A stretch of 64,000 nt of DNA from Myrica gale (Eukaryota; Streptophyta; Magnoliopsida; Fagales; Myricaceae): assembly GCA_963930655.1 (NCBI GenBank), contig OZ005613.1, positions 10,176,501 to 10,240,500 of the forward strand. The letters run 5' to 3'. Each line of letters starts with the position of its first letter. The stretch's first letter is position 1. A program made the position numbers and the translations under genes. Under the pieces are notes generated by a model. That model saw only the letters and a program-made list of their open reading frames with translations, did not search any database and was not told the origin of the DNA. Below are positions 1 to 12,660 of this stretch, in pieces.

Positions 1-1308
1 TTTGAAGAAGTGCTTGAATGCCTCTCGAGGTGTCTACTAAAAACAAGAGTTTCCCTTCTCAACATCTTCGACCAGTAACCCAAAAATCATAAGGGGCATC
101 CATTTTTGTCTGTGAATTACTACAAAATTGTATATCTTTCAATGTTATACCTGTACATGAACTAAGAGATGTAATTTTCTCTTCTGATTCTACATCAAAT
201 CTTTCTCTTTTCCAAATATAATTCGGACTTATGTTTCCTACTTAACTCACTACAGAAACAGTTCATAGTGCAAGATCTCAATTAGTTATGGAATACCGGA
301 TATCAAAATATGGAATGCAAAATATTTCCAAATATAATTGGAAAGCTCAGGTTGTTGATGCACTCATCAAGAACATTGGCTTTCTCTTGAGCTTTCCTCT
401 TCTCATCATCAGTCAGGTCCCACAAAGGAAATAGATTGAGCAGCAATAGTAGCTTATTACCGAACCCAAGGCTGGAATTGAACCCACAAAGAAATAGATT
501 GAGCAGCAACGTATCCTAATTACATTCAGTCATGCCGAGAGAAGAAGTCAAATTATACAAGCAAATAGAAAAAGAGTCAAACACCCATGATTCTTTATTT
601 ACTTTATCGAGCTCCAAAATTAAATTGTACAAGCACATAGAAAAAGATTCAAACGCCCATGCTTTATTTACTGTATCGAGCTCCAGAGACCTTCGTTTCA
701 ACTGAACCCACAAAGGAAATCGTGCGAGAAACTTCAGCTTGATTTGTTGGCGAGGAACACAGCTAACTTAGCAAGCAACGAGGAGCTGCAGAGATTTCTG
801 GCGAGGAAGACAACGAGGAAGACGCAGAGATTTCTGGCGAGTAGTTGCAGAGATGAAATCTGGGTTTTCTGGCAACGAAGACAAGGAGGAAATCTGGGTT
901 TTTTTCCTTTCTACGCGGGTGGGTCACAATTGAATGGACGGGTAAACGGGTCGGGCTTGGGTTATAAGATTTTAATTGATGTGGCCAAATCTCAGCCATT
1001 GGAGTTTGAAGAATAAATCTGAGCCATTGCTCAGCACCCTCAGCACCACAAGTGCAAAGCATAATAACCGATCCCTTCTGTAGTAAGCACCTCTTGTAAT
1101 TATTCTTCAATGGAATGAAAACCGCCATTGTCAAGAAAAACAAAAAACAAAGGTCAAAATCGTAGAGAGGTAAAGGAAATAAGCAAAAAGGTAGCTATCC
1201 AGTATTGCATGATCTCTAATATTGCATGATCTCGGAGAGAGAACGAGCATATATTTTTCTTTTTCCCTAAATAGAATGAACATATTTTGGTTTGGTTATT
1301 CCCTTTAA
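1..1308. other. intergenic, no recognised gene
   Basis: Several short ORFs occur on both strands but none matches a family I recognise. The minus-strand ORF at 303-509 has a charged stretch (LTDDEKRKAQEKANVLDEC) that could be a decayed exon. Two local duplications are present (see the repeat at 550-686). Confidence 0.5.
550..686. repeat. imperfect tandem duplication, about 70-bp unit, 2 copies
   Basis: The stretch from 550 (aaattatacaag) to the gagctcca near 617 recurs from 622 (aaattgtacaag) to about 686 with a few substitutions and a small indel. A shorter phrase (aaatagattgagcagcaa) is also repeated near 428 and 492. Confidence 0.75.
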
Positions 1309-1330
1309 ACTCTCTCTCTCTCTCTCTCTT
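1309..1330. repeat. (CT)n microsatellite
   Basis: About ten uninterrupted CT dinucleotides followed by a T-rich stretch. Confidence 0.9.
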
Positions 1331-2760
1331 TTTTCCCTTTTGTTGATGAGCAAAACAGTGTGAAATCTGTTTGTAACTGCAGCCATGAAAGAACGAAGCT
1401 TCCTGCATTTACACGTGTTAGTCTTCCCAGCTTTGCTCCATCCTGGTTTTTTATTCAAAGCCTACAACTGCAAAATGAATTAAGAAAAATTCTTGGATTC
1501 TTTCTGCATTTTCAAAAATCAATAATAATTTGACAACCACTAATAATAATTTAATGATGGTTAAGGTAAAGAAAAAAAAAATGACGATAATGTGATTATA
1601 AGGGAATGTTTGCAAACCAAAAATATTTTAGAAGAAAATGCTGATGATGATGAGATTAGGGAATGTTTGCAAACCAATTTTTTTTGAAAATTTTAAGAAT
1701 GTTGTAAAAATTAAGGTGGATCAAGTTTTATTTGATTTTGAGATAACATAACAAAAAAATTTGTAGTAAAAAAAAGTAGCATTTGACAAATGTTTGTGAA
1801 AAAGTGAAGAGAAAAATAATTTTGAGTTAATTTTTTATGTTTATTATAATGGAAAGAGATTATTTGACCTGAGAAAGAAATTATTTTGAAGTTATTTTAT
1901 TATTATTTTTTTGACCAAATATTTTGGATAGATAAAATATATTTTTTAAATATTTTGGATTGGCAAATACTGGAATATTTTTTAATATTATATAATATTT
2001 AATGTAATGCTTTTAAGTGAGAAATGTACTTACAAACAATACTATGATATGGATTATGGAAAATGAAGATGTAATATATTAATATCTGAAAAGCTATTAT
2101 ACTTTTATTCCGTTATAAAGTGATTAAAAATTTCCTAGGATTGGGTGAGATGGTTAAAGGTCAAAGATACTAAATGCATGTTAGAACCTAATTCAAATTC
2201 TCTTAGCAACATTCTACGTGTCGTTTGAGAGGTCACTGAATGTGCCCAAGATTTTCTCCAAGGCATATTCAACTGTGTTAAATACGGGGGACCCAAAATT
2301 CATTCTTGTACATAAAAATAGGGGAAAAAAATCATAATAGGTCTATAATTGTAAGATAAAATCAACCTAAGTCCTTTATATTTTTTTTTAAAAGCTTCCA
2401 TCACCGTCCAAATTAGAATTAAATCATATAAAAAAACATGTCAAAAATAAAAAAATGTCCTTATAAATTTTTAAAAAAATAAATAAAAATTCAAAAAACA
2501 AGTTGAAAATAAATAAATTACTGCAATAGAATTTTAATAGTTTTATTTATAAAATATTATAAATAATATTTTAAGTTTCTTTTAAGGAATATTTAAGTTA
2601 TTTTACATGTTTTTCATCGTAACTCTCGATTTGGACGGGGGACTTTTTACTTTGATATTTTTTTTTCCCATAAGGGGTTAAAGTTGATTTTGGAGGATGG
2701 TTAGGGGGTGACTTTTTCTTTATTTAAAAATAAAATATGACTTGAAAGCTAAACAAGTCA
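1331..2760. other. AT-rich intergenic, possible decayed MITE
   Basis: No coding potential is seen. A motif, agggaatgtttgcaaacc, occurs twice (near 1600 and 1658), and a rough inverse of it lies near 1960-1980, so a decayed TIR element of about 370 bp is possible. Near 2140-2335 a block resembling tRNA A and B boxes suggests an old SINE; neither case is secure. Confidence 0.35.
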
Positions 2761-2886
2761 ACTCTGTTCAGCTTCTCGTCTTCGTTTAGGCTCCATTCGC
2801 TAATCGATCGCTGAAGTCCAAAGCTCTCACACCGCAAAGCCTCCGGTTCAACTAAGTGAGAGTCTTAAGCTACTGCTGTCAAAAAG

Positions 2887-4566
2887 GTAAGTTCTTAGCT
2901 CTCCAGAGTCTCTGTTCTCCGGCTTCACATTACTTGAAAACTGTTCAGTTCACCTTTGCTGCCCAGATTTGTATCCCGTTCCATGCATTTTCTCGAACGT
3001 TAAAATTTCGCTCTATTTATGCTATTTTTAGCGTAAAGTCGTGTCCCTTTTAGGTAGTTCGTTAGTGGTACCAGAAATTGTACTGCTTTTGGTGCTGGTG
3101 ATCTTGGATTCTTGCTGTTTCTTGTTTGGCTTTATGATTTGCTACTCGTTTAACTGATAAGTGGAGCCTCATGCTCAGAATTTCTGAGGTCTGTTTGGAA
3201 GGCAAGGGACTAGGGAGGTTTTCTTTCCGAACCATGAACCATCTTCTTTGCTAATTCCTCAAGTCTACTAGGGACAGAAACTGCTCCAACACCCTTTTCG
3301 CAGTCCATACGCTCCATGTTTCCATTTTCCATCACGAGCTAATCAAGTTCTGAGCTAGCTGTACCGTGATTCTATCTCCGTGGCATCTCAATCATAATAA
3401 GATGGAGATACCTCTTCCCAGTGGATTGCGGTTAATAGCTGGTGGAAAGCATGTAATAGTCCCTCAGGCTAAATTTCCATTGATGTTCTTGATGATCCCC
3501 CTTTCAACTTCCTTTGTTATAGATCATTTGGGGAGTATGAGATCCGTTCCACATTGGTATGGGATGCCAATGTGAGGTTTATATGCTTTGGTCTCCGTTT
3601 CCTCTTGAACTAGCTTTTGTGGGTGAGTTCTCCAAAGACATGTAACAAATGATATCAAAGCTTACATCATACTTCCGAGTTGCAATCATATGGTGCTTGG
3701 GGTGACATCGATATTGCAGTGTTAGCCCAGGACTAGGAAAAACCTAGTACACAGCCAGCCCGCTTGGGCCCCAGCGCTACGAAGCGTGGTGGAATGTTAT
3801 AAACCATTTTGGGAGTATGGTATCCGTCCCATATGTGTAGGGGTGAGTTCTCCTAAAGCATATATATCATCCTTCCACTTGGACGCTTGGGGGAAAATGA
3901 GTTGTATATGGTACAGGTATCAACATCTACGTAACATGGAGACGGAGGGTCATCCGTTCACTTGATATATTTTGAAGGTCACCTCAAGTACAAGAAGCAT
4001 AAAGATCTCCAATTTGCATCTCAAAAAAATGTGGCTTGGCTACTTCTAATTTCAAAAGTTCCTTTGAGTGGGCAATTTAGAGCGTTTGCAGTCCTAGTGA
4101 TTTTCTAGTAAGATAACTAAGTACACATTTTGCTTGTTGAATAATTACGGAGGTAGAAGAAGGAAGTGCTTAATTTTGGAAACTAAAAGAAAAAATCCCT
4201 CAATAAGCTCAGCCTCTGAGTTTATGGCTAAGTAATATTTGTAAACTTGCATATCCCTTAAAAGACAAAACTCGAGATCACTACCCATTCTTTGCATCAG
4301 TTTCTCAACAACTAGCAGAAAGTTAAGTGGTTTCCCTTTCTCTCTTCATTCTGTTATAGTTCTTACCCTTAATCAGTATTTGTTATAGATCATCATTATT
4401 CTTATCAGGTGATAGTTGAACTTGACTTTCTTTTGAAAAATTGCTGCCTGTGGCTATAAGGGAACCACTAAATTTATCCATTCACACGTAGAATTTAAAT
4501 ATGTAGGTACCTTCTACTTTTGTTGTAGCAATTCAGACATTGAATTGTGTAAATTTTCTTTACCAG
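2887..4566 (+). other. probable leader intron of the DUF4220 locus
   Basis: A strong donor (AAG|GTAAGT) lies at 2887 and a pyrimidine-rich acceptor (ttctttaccag) ends at 4566, 39 bases before the first plausible ATG. A large intron in the 5' leader is a reasonable reading. It contains a TRIM element with its own target-site duplication. Confidence 0.55.
3515..3869 (+). mobile_element. TRIM (terminal-repeat retrotransposon in miniature), 355 bp
   Basis: Two related terminal repeats begin TGTTATA and end in CA: 3515-3647 (133 bp) and 3795-3869 (75 bp, missing about 60 internal bases). Immediately inside the first is a primer-binding site, TGATATCAAAGC (3650-3661), two mismatches from the usual initiator-tRNA-Met site TGGTATCAGAGC. 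A purine-rich stretch (GTGGTGGAA) precedes the second repeat. The element is flanked by TCCTT at 3510-3514 and 3870-3874. It encodes nothing, as expected of TRIMs, and lies inside the intron of the DUF4220 locus. Confidence 0.8.
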
Positions 4567-4605
4567 GTTGAAAGGAGGAAAGAAAGTAAGAAATCAAAGG
4601 AAGAT

Positions 4606-7079
4606 ATGGTTTACATCATCCCTCCCAGAGTTAAGAAGTTTTACGATAAATGGAATGTCCAAAGCTTTGTTCTGTTAAGCCTCTCACTTCAGACCATTCT
4701 AATTCTATGTGCACCATTCAGAAAGTGAATAACAAACGTAATAGTAATCTGGTTAATCTGGTCTGCTTACTTGCTTGCTGATTGGGCTGCTAACTTCTCA
4801 GTTGGACTTATTTCCAACAGCCAAATCAACACTTCACATCCTGATGATCATGGTGACATTCTAGCATTATGGGCTCCCTTTCTTTTGTTACACCTTGGTG
4901 GCCCGGATACTATAACTACTTTTGCTCTAGAGGATAATGCCCTCTGGTTGAGGCATTTGGTAGGGCTCTTGACCCAAGTTGCTGCTGCTGTTATCGTATT
5001 TGGTCAATCACTTCCCAAAAACAAGTTATGGATCCCTACAGTCCTTTTATTAATTGCTGGAACTATCAAGTATGGTGAGCGTACACGTCTGATTGGGCTA
5101 CTAACTTCTCAGTTGGACTTATTTCCAACAGCCAAATCAACACTTCACGTCCTGATGATCATGGTGACATTCTAGCATTATGGGCTCCCTTTCTTTTGTT
5201 ACACCTTGGTGGCCTAGATACTATAACTACTTTTGCTCTAGAGGATAATGCCCTCTGGTTGAGGCATTTGGTAGGGCTCTTGACCCAAGTTGATGCTGCT
5301 GTTATCGTATTTGGTCAATCACTTCCCAAAAACAAGTTATGGATCCTTACAGTCCTTTTATTTATTGTTGGAACTATCAAGTATGGTGAGCGTACACGTG
5401 CGTTATATTTGGCAAACTTGAACAAGTTCAGGGAGTTCATGCTTAAAGAACCAGACCCAGGGCCTAACTATGCAAAGCTCATTGAGGAATATTCTTTGAA
5501 AAAAGAAGCCAAACTTCCTACCCGCATAGAAATGATAGCAGAACCCAATAAAGAATTCAAGACCACACTATATGCAGCTGATGAAGGTGACCTCGATGAT
5601 ATTGCGGTGGTCAAACATGCTTATCACTTCTTTGAAATCTTCAGGGGCCTTATTGTAGATATAATCTTTAGTTTTCGTGAGCGGCACGAGAGTCGTGTGT
5701 TTTTCCATCAAAGAACTTCAGAAGATGCATTTAGAGTGTTAACAGTCGAGCTGAACTTCATATATGAAGTTCTTTATACAAAGATTGTCGTCGTCCATTC
5801 AAAAATAGGGTACTCAGTCACGTTTATATCCTGGTGTGCAGTTGTGGCAGCCCTTTCACGCTTCTATGAATTAGATAAGCATGGTTTTCGTAAGTTTGAT
5901 GTTGGAGTTACATACGGCTTGCTCTTTGGTGCCATATGCTTGGATACAATTGCTCTTGTTATGCTTGCTTCTTCAGATTGGACTGTTGTTGCCCTCAAAA
6001 AGTCGAGAGAAAATGTTCTGTTACATGCTATGGATAGATGCTTTCTCACTCTCCCTAGATACTTCCTCAAACTCAGGAGGATAAACTGGTCTATAAAATC
6101 AATGAATTTCTTGGAGTGGACTAGACGAATCATATTTCGAAGGTGGTCTGAATCACTCTACACATACAACGTCATAGATTACTGCCTCGAAGAACATCCT
6201 AAAACAAATCTTACGCCCTTAAGTTACTTGGTCCTGGTATTTATTTATATCATTGAGATATTTGGGCTTAAGGACTTTTATGACAAGATGGAATATGTCT
6301 CGAAGAAGCCATTATCTAATAAGTTATGGGATTTTATCTTTGGAGAACTGCAAAGGAAATCCTTACTAGCTGATGATCCTGATACCGCCAAAAGGATTTT
6401 TTCAGCCAGAGGTGATTGGGTTCTACAGGATAGCGATTGGAATAGTGACAGTGGTAAACTAATGCAATATATTGATGATGTTGATTATGATCAGAGCTTG
6501 ATATTGTGGTATGTTGCCACTGAACTATGTTATAACAGTGTTACAGTCAGCACTGATGATGATAGTCGTGAATTCTGTAAAATTCTGTCGAACTACATGT
6601 TATATCTTCTTGTTATGCAGCCTACACTGATGTCTGCTGTGGCTGGTATTGGTCAAATAAGATTTCGAGACACATGTGACGAGGCCAAAGAGTTTTTTAG
6701 TAGAAGGGACCTATGACAAGAAGGGCTTCGCGAAGAACATAAACAAGCCTGTAAAGCAATCTTGGAAGTAAATACTGAAGTAAAACCTGTTGCTGTGAAG
6801 GGAGACCGAAGTAAGTCTGTATTGTTTGACGGGTGCATTATTGCCAAAGAGCTGCAAAAATTGGATGAACAGAAACTGTGGAAGCTAATGAGTGAAGTGT
6901 GGGTGGAATTGTTGTCTTATGCTGCAAGTCACTGCAGGGCCAGCACTCATGCTGCTCAACTAAGCAAAGGAGGTGAGCTTCTCACTTTTGTCTGGTTATT
7001 AATGGCTCATTTTGGCATAGGGAATCAGTTTCAAATAAATGAGGGCCATGCAAGAGCAAAACTGATTGTGGATAAGTGA
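4606..7079 (+). pseudogene. DUF4220/DUF594 family pseudogene
   Basis: The encoded product resembles the plant DUF4220-DUF594 membrane proteins, a family of unknown function. The N-terminus from 4606 (MVYIIPPRVKKFYDKWN, then a hydrophobic segment ending APFRK) is followed by ADWAANFSVGLISNSQ and the LLHLGG...NALWLRHL block, all typical of DUF4220. The C-terminus has the DUF594 signature (LWKLMSEVWVELLSYAASHC, GGELLTFVWLLMAH). Three lesions break it: TGA at 4726-4728 in the context FRK|TGA, probably a former CGA; a 311-bp tandem duplication (4778-5399) that shifts the frame by 2; and TGA at 6714-6716 just before the DUF594 tail. The longest open stretch is 5196-6716. Removing one repeat unit would rejoin the first two frames, so this is a recently decayed but otherwise well preserved gene. 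Confidence 0.88.
4778..5399 (+). repeat. 311-bp direct tandem duplication within coding sequence
   Basis: Bases 4778-5088 and 5089-5399 are the same segment with about eight substitutions (roughly 97% identity by eye). Because 311 is not divisible by 3, the second copy is read in another frame and the first-copy frame runs into a TAG at 5173-5175. Confidence 0.95.
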
Positions 7080-7241
7080 ATGATTGCTCCTATCGATGAC
7101 TTAGGAGGTGTCTTTCTATGTAGCACTGGCTTTAGTACTTTCAATTTTGTGAATGGTCAGAAGCTTTTGCTGTATTATTACTTCAATTAGAAACAGAGAT
7201 ATTTCCAATTTCTTATTTTAAAAAAAAAACTAGTGTTATAT

Positions 7242-7514
7242 ACCACCAAGGGTGGTTCCCAGCGATACAAGTCGTTTTGCTGGGATGCCGAAGGTTTGAA
7301 CCTTTGTATCTTCCACTTTGGGCAGCAAGCCTCCCAAAGGAGGGATGCGTTGTCACTGGACCCTTGGTGGAGCTATGGTGACGGGTGCTCTTATGGGTCA
7401 ATAACTATGGCTCATCGGACATTTCATAGCAAGTAGGAGCTATTATGGTGACTCGTTGTCACATCTGATCGCCCCCATCCTTCCCTTTCGTTTAGAAAAA
7501 CAAAAAACAAGAAG
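7242..7514 (+). mobile_element. short non-LTR (SINE-like) insertion, about 273 bp
   Basis: The block is flanked by a perfect 12-bp direct repeat, ctagtgttatat (7230-7241 and 7515-7526), and ends in an A-rich tail (agaaaaacaaaaaacaagaag), the hallmarks of target-primed retrotransposition. A GGTTTGAACC at 7293-7302 resembles a Pol III B box, which favours a SINE; an A box is not convincing. It sits in the 3' region of the DUF4220 pseudogene. Confidence 0.75.
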
Positions 7515-7526
7515 CTAGTGTTATAT

Positions 7527-8947
7527 TTTGCTTTGTTGTCAAGTTAGTCTCAAAGCAAATGCTCGCCTCACCGTCATAAATTTCTTATAGTTTGGACAGG
7601 AAACTTTTTTACTTGAACAAAGGGATCTGAAATGCTGCAAATTTCACGCATTTTCTGAAGACATGAAAGGAAGAGCATCCATAAAAATGTGGTGCGGCTG
7701 CCACATGTTCACCTCGACCTCAGATAGGGGTTGATTGGAGTTTCTGGATACATATTAAAAACCTGCTTCTAACGATCTGGCCCTTCCTGTTTTACCTTTG
7801 TTTCTATGGAAATGCAATTGCTTGTGGTCGTTATGAACTATACTACTACTTACCTTAGCAATGAGGTGGTCATGGCATGCCTCCAAACTAATCAGACTGA
7901 GCCAAGAAATCTGCTGCCTCTACCTTTTACTCCCCCCATTTCTGCGTTTTTTGCTTATGTAATGCATAATCATCAACTACAAATCATACGTTCAAGAAAA
8001 ACACAACGTAGTATAGTTGTCTAAAGAAGAAGAAGAAGAAGGCAATCGTGGACCAGGCCTCTTTGTCACGGTACTATGTAACAAGTTAAAGAGTTGGAAA
8101 ACTGAAAGCCCACGTCCTATGAAGAGAGAAACCATGATGAATCCACAGCACAGGCGAGGTAGCAATATCATTCCCAAATCCCAATTACCAATCGGAAATC
8201 TTAAACCCAACCCTCAACCAATGAGTCCATGACAGAGCAGTTTCAAAAGAATCAAACCGTTACATGGATTGCCACTTTGAAAATAAAAAAAGAAACAGAA
8301 AAGGGATAGCTCTATTCAAGGGGCATAAATGCTTGACCAAAAAGAAGAGCGCATAAATGGTCTCTGCTTTCGACATAGATTCTTGTATCTTAGAGAAAGC
8401 TGCGTGTCTTGGACGCTGTCTCTCCCTTATCCGTGTGTTTCCTTTATTTGTCAGACCCCACGCAATGAGCAATCACTACCTCTTACCAAATGTTTACCAA
8501 TTACTACCGAACTTTGACCAGGAAATGCACCTCTTCTTGCTTTACAAGAACAACGAAGGTCAGCAGTGTCTTTTCTTTTTTCATTTTTGGGAGTAGAAAA
8601 TTGTTATCTTAGTGCGCAACTATGATTTGGATATTCCTCCCTGTCACCAAGCAAGAGACACAACAAAACCCACCCAAATGGAACAAAACAAAGCATGGTC
8701 CCAGTAAAACGCCTCCTAGCTACTCCATAGATCATAGCCAAAACCCCCGTGAACGGTGAACCAAACGAAAATAAAAAATCTTATTTTGTTTTCGGAATCG
8801 ATGAACGAGCCTCATTGTCAACCGCTCACTTTTCCTACCTTCCAAACACAACCTTTCCCCTCCATTTCTTCCCTTTTGTTTCTGGTGAACGAGAGTGATA
8901 GACAAAAGCCCAAACTTCCCTTAGTGTACGTACTAGTCTCATCCCTA
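7527..8947. other. no recognised gene
   Basis: Short ORFs on both strands lack recognisable domains or convincing splice structure. This stretch lies downstream of the minus-strand cyclin pseudogene. Confidence 0.5.
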
Positions 8948-10415
8948 TCAGTTCTGCTTGATCTGGAAGCTTTCACCATTCAATTTACGCCGCTTGATGT
9001 CTCTCTTCTCTGGCTCCGTAGTGGTATCGGAGGAGGTTTTATTGCATTTCCATTGGATGCAACGACTGTCCTTATGCTCGACACCATATCTAACATTGAC
9101 TCGTACCCTCCACTGTCACCACCATTTCTCGCAACGCATTGAAGCACTTCAAAAAGTTATCCTACAACCCACGATTGATCTTATGTTAAAGAACGACAAT
9201 TGAAAAAGGAAGAGACAAATTCACGCAAGTTTTTGTACCAAATTGGCAGTAAAAGTATCACTTACTTTGTTTACGTATTTACATGACAAAATCGAAACTT
9301 TGAAAGAAGGAAATTGCAATTGGAATAGCTCGTAGGATGCAGAGAGAAGTGCGGATGCCGCAAGTATCGAAGGTCTGTACTCTAAAAGCTTTATTTTTGC
9401 AATCAAAGAATGAGAACAAACCAAATCTTGTATTTTAAAAATTTTGCCCAGAAGGGAAAATAAAAGAGAAATTGAAGTATACGAGCATGAGTACTGCATA
9501 GAAGAGGTACCATTAGTAGCATTGAAGATGATATCTGAAGCTCGACATTTGAGAACATGGATCAACGGTGGGTCTTTAAGTTGGAAGAGAGATAGAAAGA
9601 AGTCCAAAAATGGGAAAGGTGTCACTGGTCTCATTCGCCAATCTAGAGCATTAAGAATGAGAAGCTTCATTTTATTAATTGCCAGCGAGTCAAAGATGCA
9701 ACCTTCCTCCCTTTGTTTCATTGAGTAAGAAATAATTTATATGTAAGTGTCCCTGAATAATAAATTTCCTCATCGAAAATTCATTCTCCCATACTATATA
9801 GTTTGGAGCCATAAAATTGATAGGACAAAAAAATCGTATTACAAGGAAATCAGAGGGTGAGAAGGGCGTGTTCTTCATCTTCCCAGCGATAGACAGACAG
9901 GACAATACAAGGAGCCTCGGCACCCACGGCTTTCCTCGCTGCATTTCGTAAAAAAATAAGCTTTACACAATGTGTTTAGGTACTCTAGACAGTAAATGCT
10001 CTGTTTGGTTTCCAAGAATGAATAGGGGTTCGAAGACATAAAATACGAGTTTGAGAACTAGATTATTTACTTACCGGCATTTCTTTCTTTGAAAGAAACC
10101 GGTCCATGTAGTTGACAGCAAGATAGGGGATGAAAGGATCCAAGTTGCTGGATAACTGCGACCATAAAGCATAATAAATTTACACCAAAGTGCGAGAGGA
10201 TAATGAGAGATTATATTTCCTGAACCCCTGATATCTACCTCCGACATATAAGAAATAGCTTCGAAACGAAAGGAAACATCGAAGTCGCTAGTTTTTAAGC
10301 TGCTTAATAAGCTTTGGGATAGCATGTGATCAGATTCAGAGGCAAAGAGTTCACCGATAGTATCAGATTGTTACTCCTGGAAGCTTGTTAGTGGTTCTTC
10401 AAGCTCAAACTCCAT
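8948..10415 (-). pseudogene. CYCD6;1-like: cyclin D6;1-like pseudogene, six exons
   Basis: CYCD6;1 in Arabidopsis drives formative divisions downstream of SHR/SCR. Exons I can place: 1 (10415-10239; MEFELEEPLTSF start, DFDVSFRFEAISYM), 2 (10155-10075; LDPFIPYLAVNYMDRFLS, donor GTAAGT), 3 (9938-9843; KPWVPRLLVLSCLSIAGKM), 4 (from 9706; LILNALDWRMRPVTPFPFL), 5 (about 9388-9266; LLEYRPSILAASALLSAS, donor GTAAGT) and 6 (9161-8948). The cyclin box and the D6-type tail (EKRDIKRRKL) are clear. Lesions: TAA at codon 15 (10371-10373); exon 5 acceptor apparently changed from GCAG to GCAA near 9395; and at least two frameshifts in exon 6, where KCFNALREM, GYESMLDMVSS and the tail lie in three frames. 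An internal ATG at 10325 could bypass the first stop but not the rest. Confidence 0.85.
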
Positions 10416-11415
10416 CGCTCTTATCTATTTCTCCGGGAAAGGGAGGGTGGTATTATTATGCGTGTTTGTGTCTATTCTGCTACTGAAAAGAGTTAAGGAG
10501 AGAATAACGAAGACATGGAAGCAACAGATGTTACAACTCTGAGGGAGTAATAATGAGGGAAAAGAGAATTGAAGCTTCGCTTTCTGTGCTTAAAAAGAAG
10601 CTCTGTGAGTCTTCAACTTTACTTCTTAGTCCTCTCTGCAGCTGCATTAACTTATATGGCTCTTGGTCCCTTTCTCTCTCTGGAAAATATTACAGAAAAC
10701 CTGAGCCTACATTTTAGAGTAACAGCATGTTGTTACACAAGATTAGGCTCGGTGACAAATTTGTATATGAAGAAATACAAGGGTATAGAGATGTTTCTTT
10801 TACAGTGAAAGCAGTGAAAATTATAATTTCGAAAAAAAAGATAGATCGATGTACTTGAACATGTAATGAACAATATAGGTAAAACGAAAATAGAGCTTTG
10901 ATTTCTTCTGGACGTCAAGTTTGTCCACTGTTGTTTCTGAGCCTCAAAAGTGATTTGCTGTGAATACTTTCAGAAATGATAGAACAATGGACACCTCATG
11001 CTCATTATATTGGAATGGTTGACAACAACCTGCACCAGAAGATTTAAGGAGTATTTTGGGCTTTTCTGCCATTTTTACCTTGTTCATCAATGGTATAATG
11101 ACCCACTCGACAAAATCCCCTCAGCTTTCCCAAATCAACATTAGAGAACTCACAAGTAACAAAAGATCACAAAAGATACAGAACTCAGATTCTTAATTAT
11201 GTAACTAATTCCTATACTGATCTAAATATCTATACAGTAGAAAAAAAAGGTAGTAGAATTATCTTGACTCATATTTATTTAGATGGAAAGATCACAAATT
11301 ATTTCTACCCCCGTCCTTTTCAGTGCCGCATTCTACAAATAACAGTTCGAGCAAAATCAATGAGGAAGCTCTTCTCTTGTGGCTAAAATTAATTACTCCT
11401 GACATGATTGGATGG

Positions 11416-11481
<66 letters not shown>

Positions 11482-12660
11482 CTCCCAACTGGGGTGTTTT
11501 ACAATTGACATCCTTAAACTGACCAAACACACTGTCTCAGACAAGGTTGAAATCGAGGCGTTCTGAACCAAATAAAGTAATCTCATGCAGAGGAACTAGT
11601 GGTCCCCTTATTTTTTAATAATAATTACAAAAAAAAATTGAATGTTGGAGATAGTTGTGGTATATATCCTCCCTTTGGTCCGAGATAAGCGCTGCTAGAT
11701 TTGAAGAAGCGCCGATAAATCCATTACTATGTACACATTCTACACTGAAGTAGTAGCTGGCACACTGGCTTTTACTGCTAATTCTCTTCTTCTTCCTTGT
11801 CCAGGAAATCAATTGCATTATGTACGAGATTTGGCCGGTTTGCATGGGCCATTGCTGGTTGTATGAAGGTTTAGGTTTATGACTCAAATTTACTTTATAA
11901 TATCCAAAAACTTAGCAGAAAAAGAAGAAACTGCAACACTTAGTTATATTAAAAGCTAATCACATCTTATCATGTCATTTACAATAACTCAGACGATCCT
12001 ATTTTTAAATATATTTTTTCATGCTTGTTTCCAGCGTGATCATGGAGCCAGAGTACAGGCAAATAACAGATAAGGAACGTAGGTTCCATGTCAAGTAGCG
12101 ACTCAATCGAGTCCCGTCAGAGAGCAAAACTTCAGCCAGTACCTAAGCATTGGGGCCATTTTATTTTCACACCCGAGGCCCAAGCGAGCGTACGTACTAG
12201 TTTGTACATGTGACTCGCGTACGTGTCTCTGATAAAGCCACTTTCCTGCAGGCGGTAGGCCCTCCTTAATTGTTTCTAGTTTCCCTATCGGTGACTTGCT
12301 TCCAAAACAACGTGTTAGACAAGCACACGATAATTATTTGTCGTCCGAGAACATTGAAATTCCTGAGCCCCACCATCCTCACCTTCGTTGAAATTTCGCA
12401 ATGAAAGCGGACTACACATTGAATTTCACAATATCTTAAGGGATGGTACTCCATAAATCACTAATTTGCTAGTTTAGGTTTCTGTTTCATGGCAACCAAA
12501 GCTGGTTCCAAAACCAGAATATTGTTCATGCATGTTCCCCCTCCCCTCTCTCTCAGCTAATAGAAGATCGGGAAAGGGGTGTAACGACTCAAGTGATTGC
12601 TAATCACGTTTATGCTTTAACTTCAAAATGACTAAGTAATATTATTCTTAAAGAGCTTTG
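10416..12660. other. no recognised gene; upstream of the cyclin pseudogene
   Basis: Small ORFs without homology that I can recognise. Contains a compound microsatellite (11417-11481). Confidence 0.5.
11417..11481. repeat. compound (CA)n(TA)n microsatellite
   Basis: About 20 CA units run directly into about 12 TA units. A short ORF that crosses it is a repeat artefact. Confidence 0.95.

Noticed and set aside
2140..2335. Possible tRNA-derived SINE (A-box-like gatggttaaagg and B-box-like attcaaattc)
   Set aside because: No target-site duplication or tail could be defined.
11323..11508. ORF with long His-Thr and Ile-Tyr runs
   Set aside because: Translation of the (CA)n(TA)n microsatellite.
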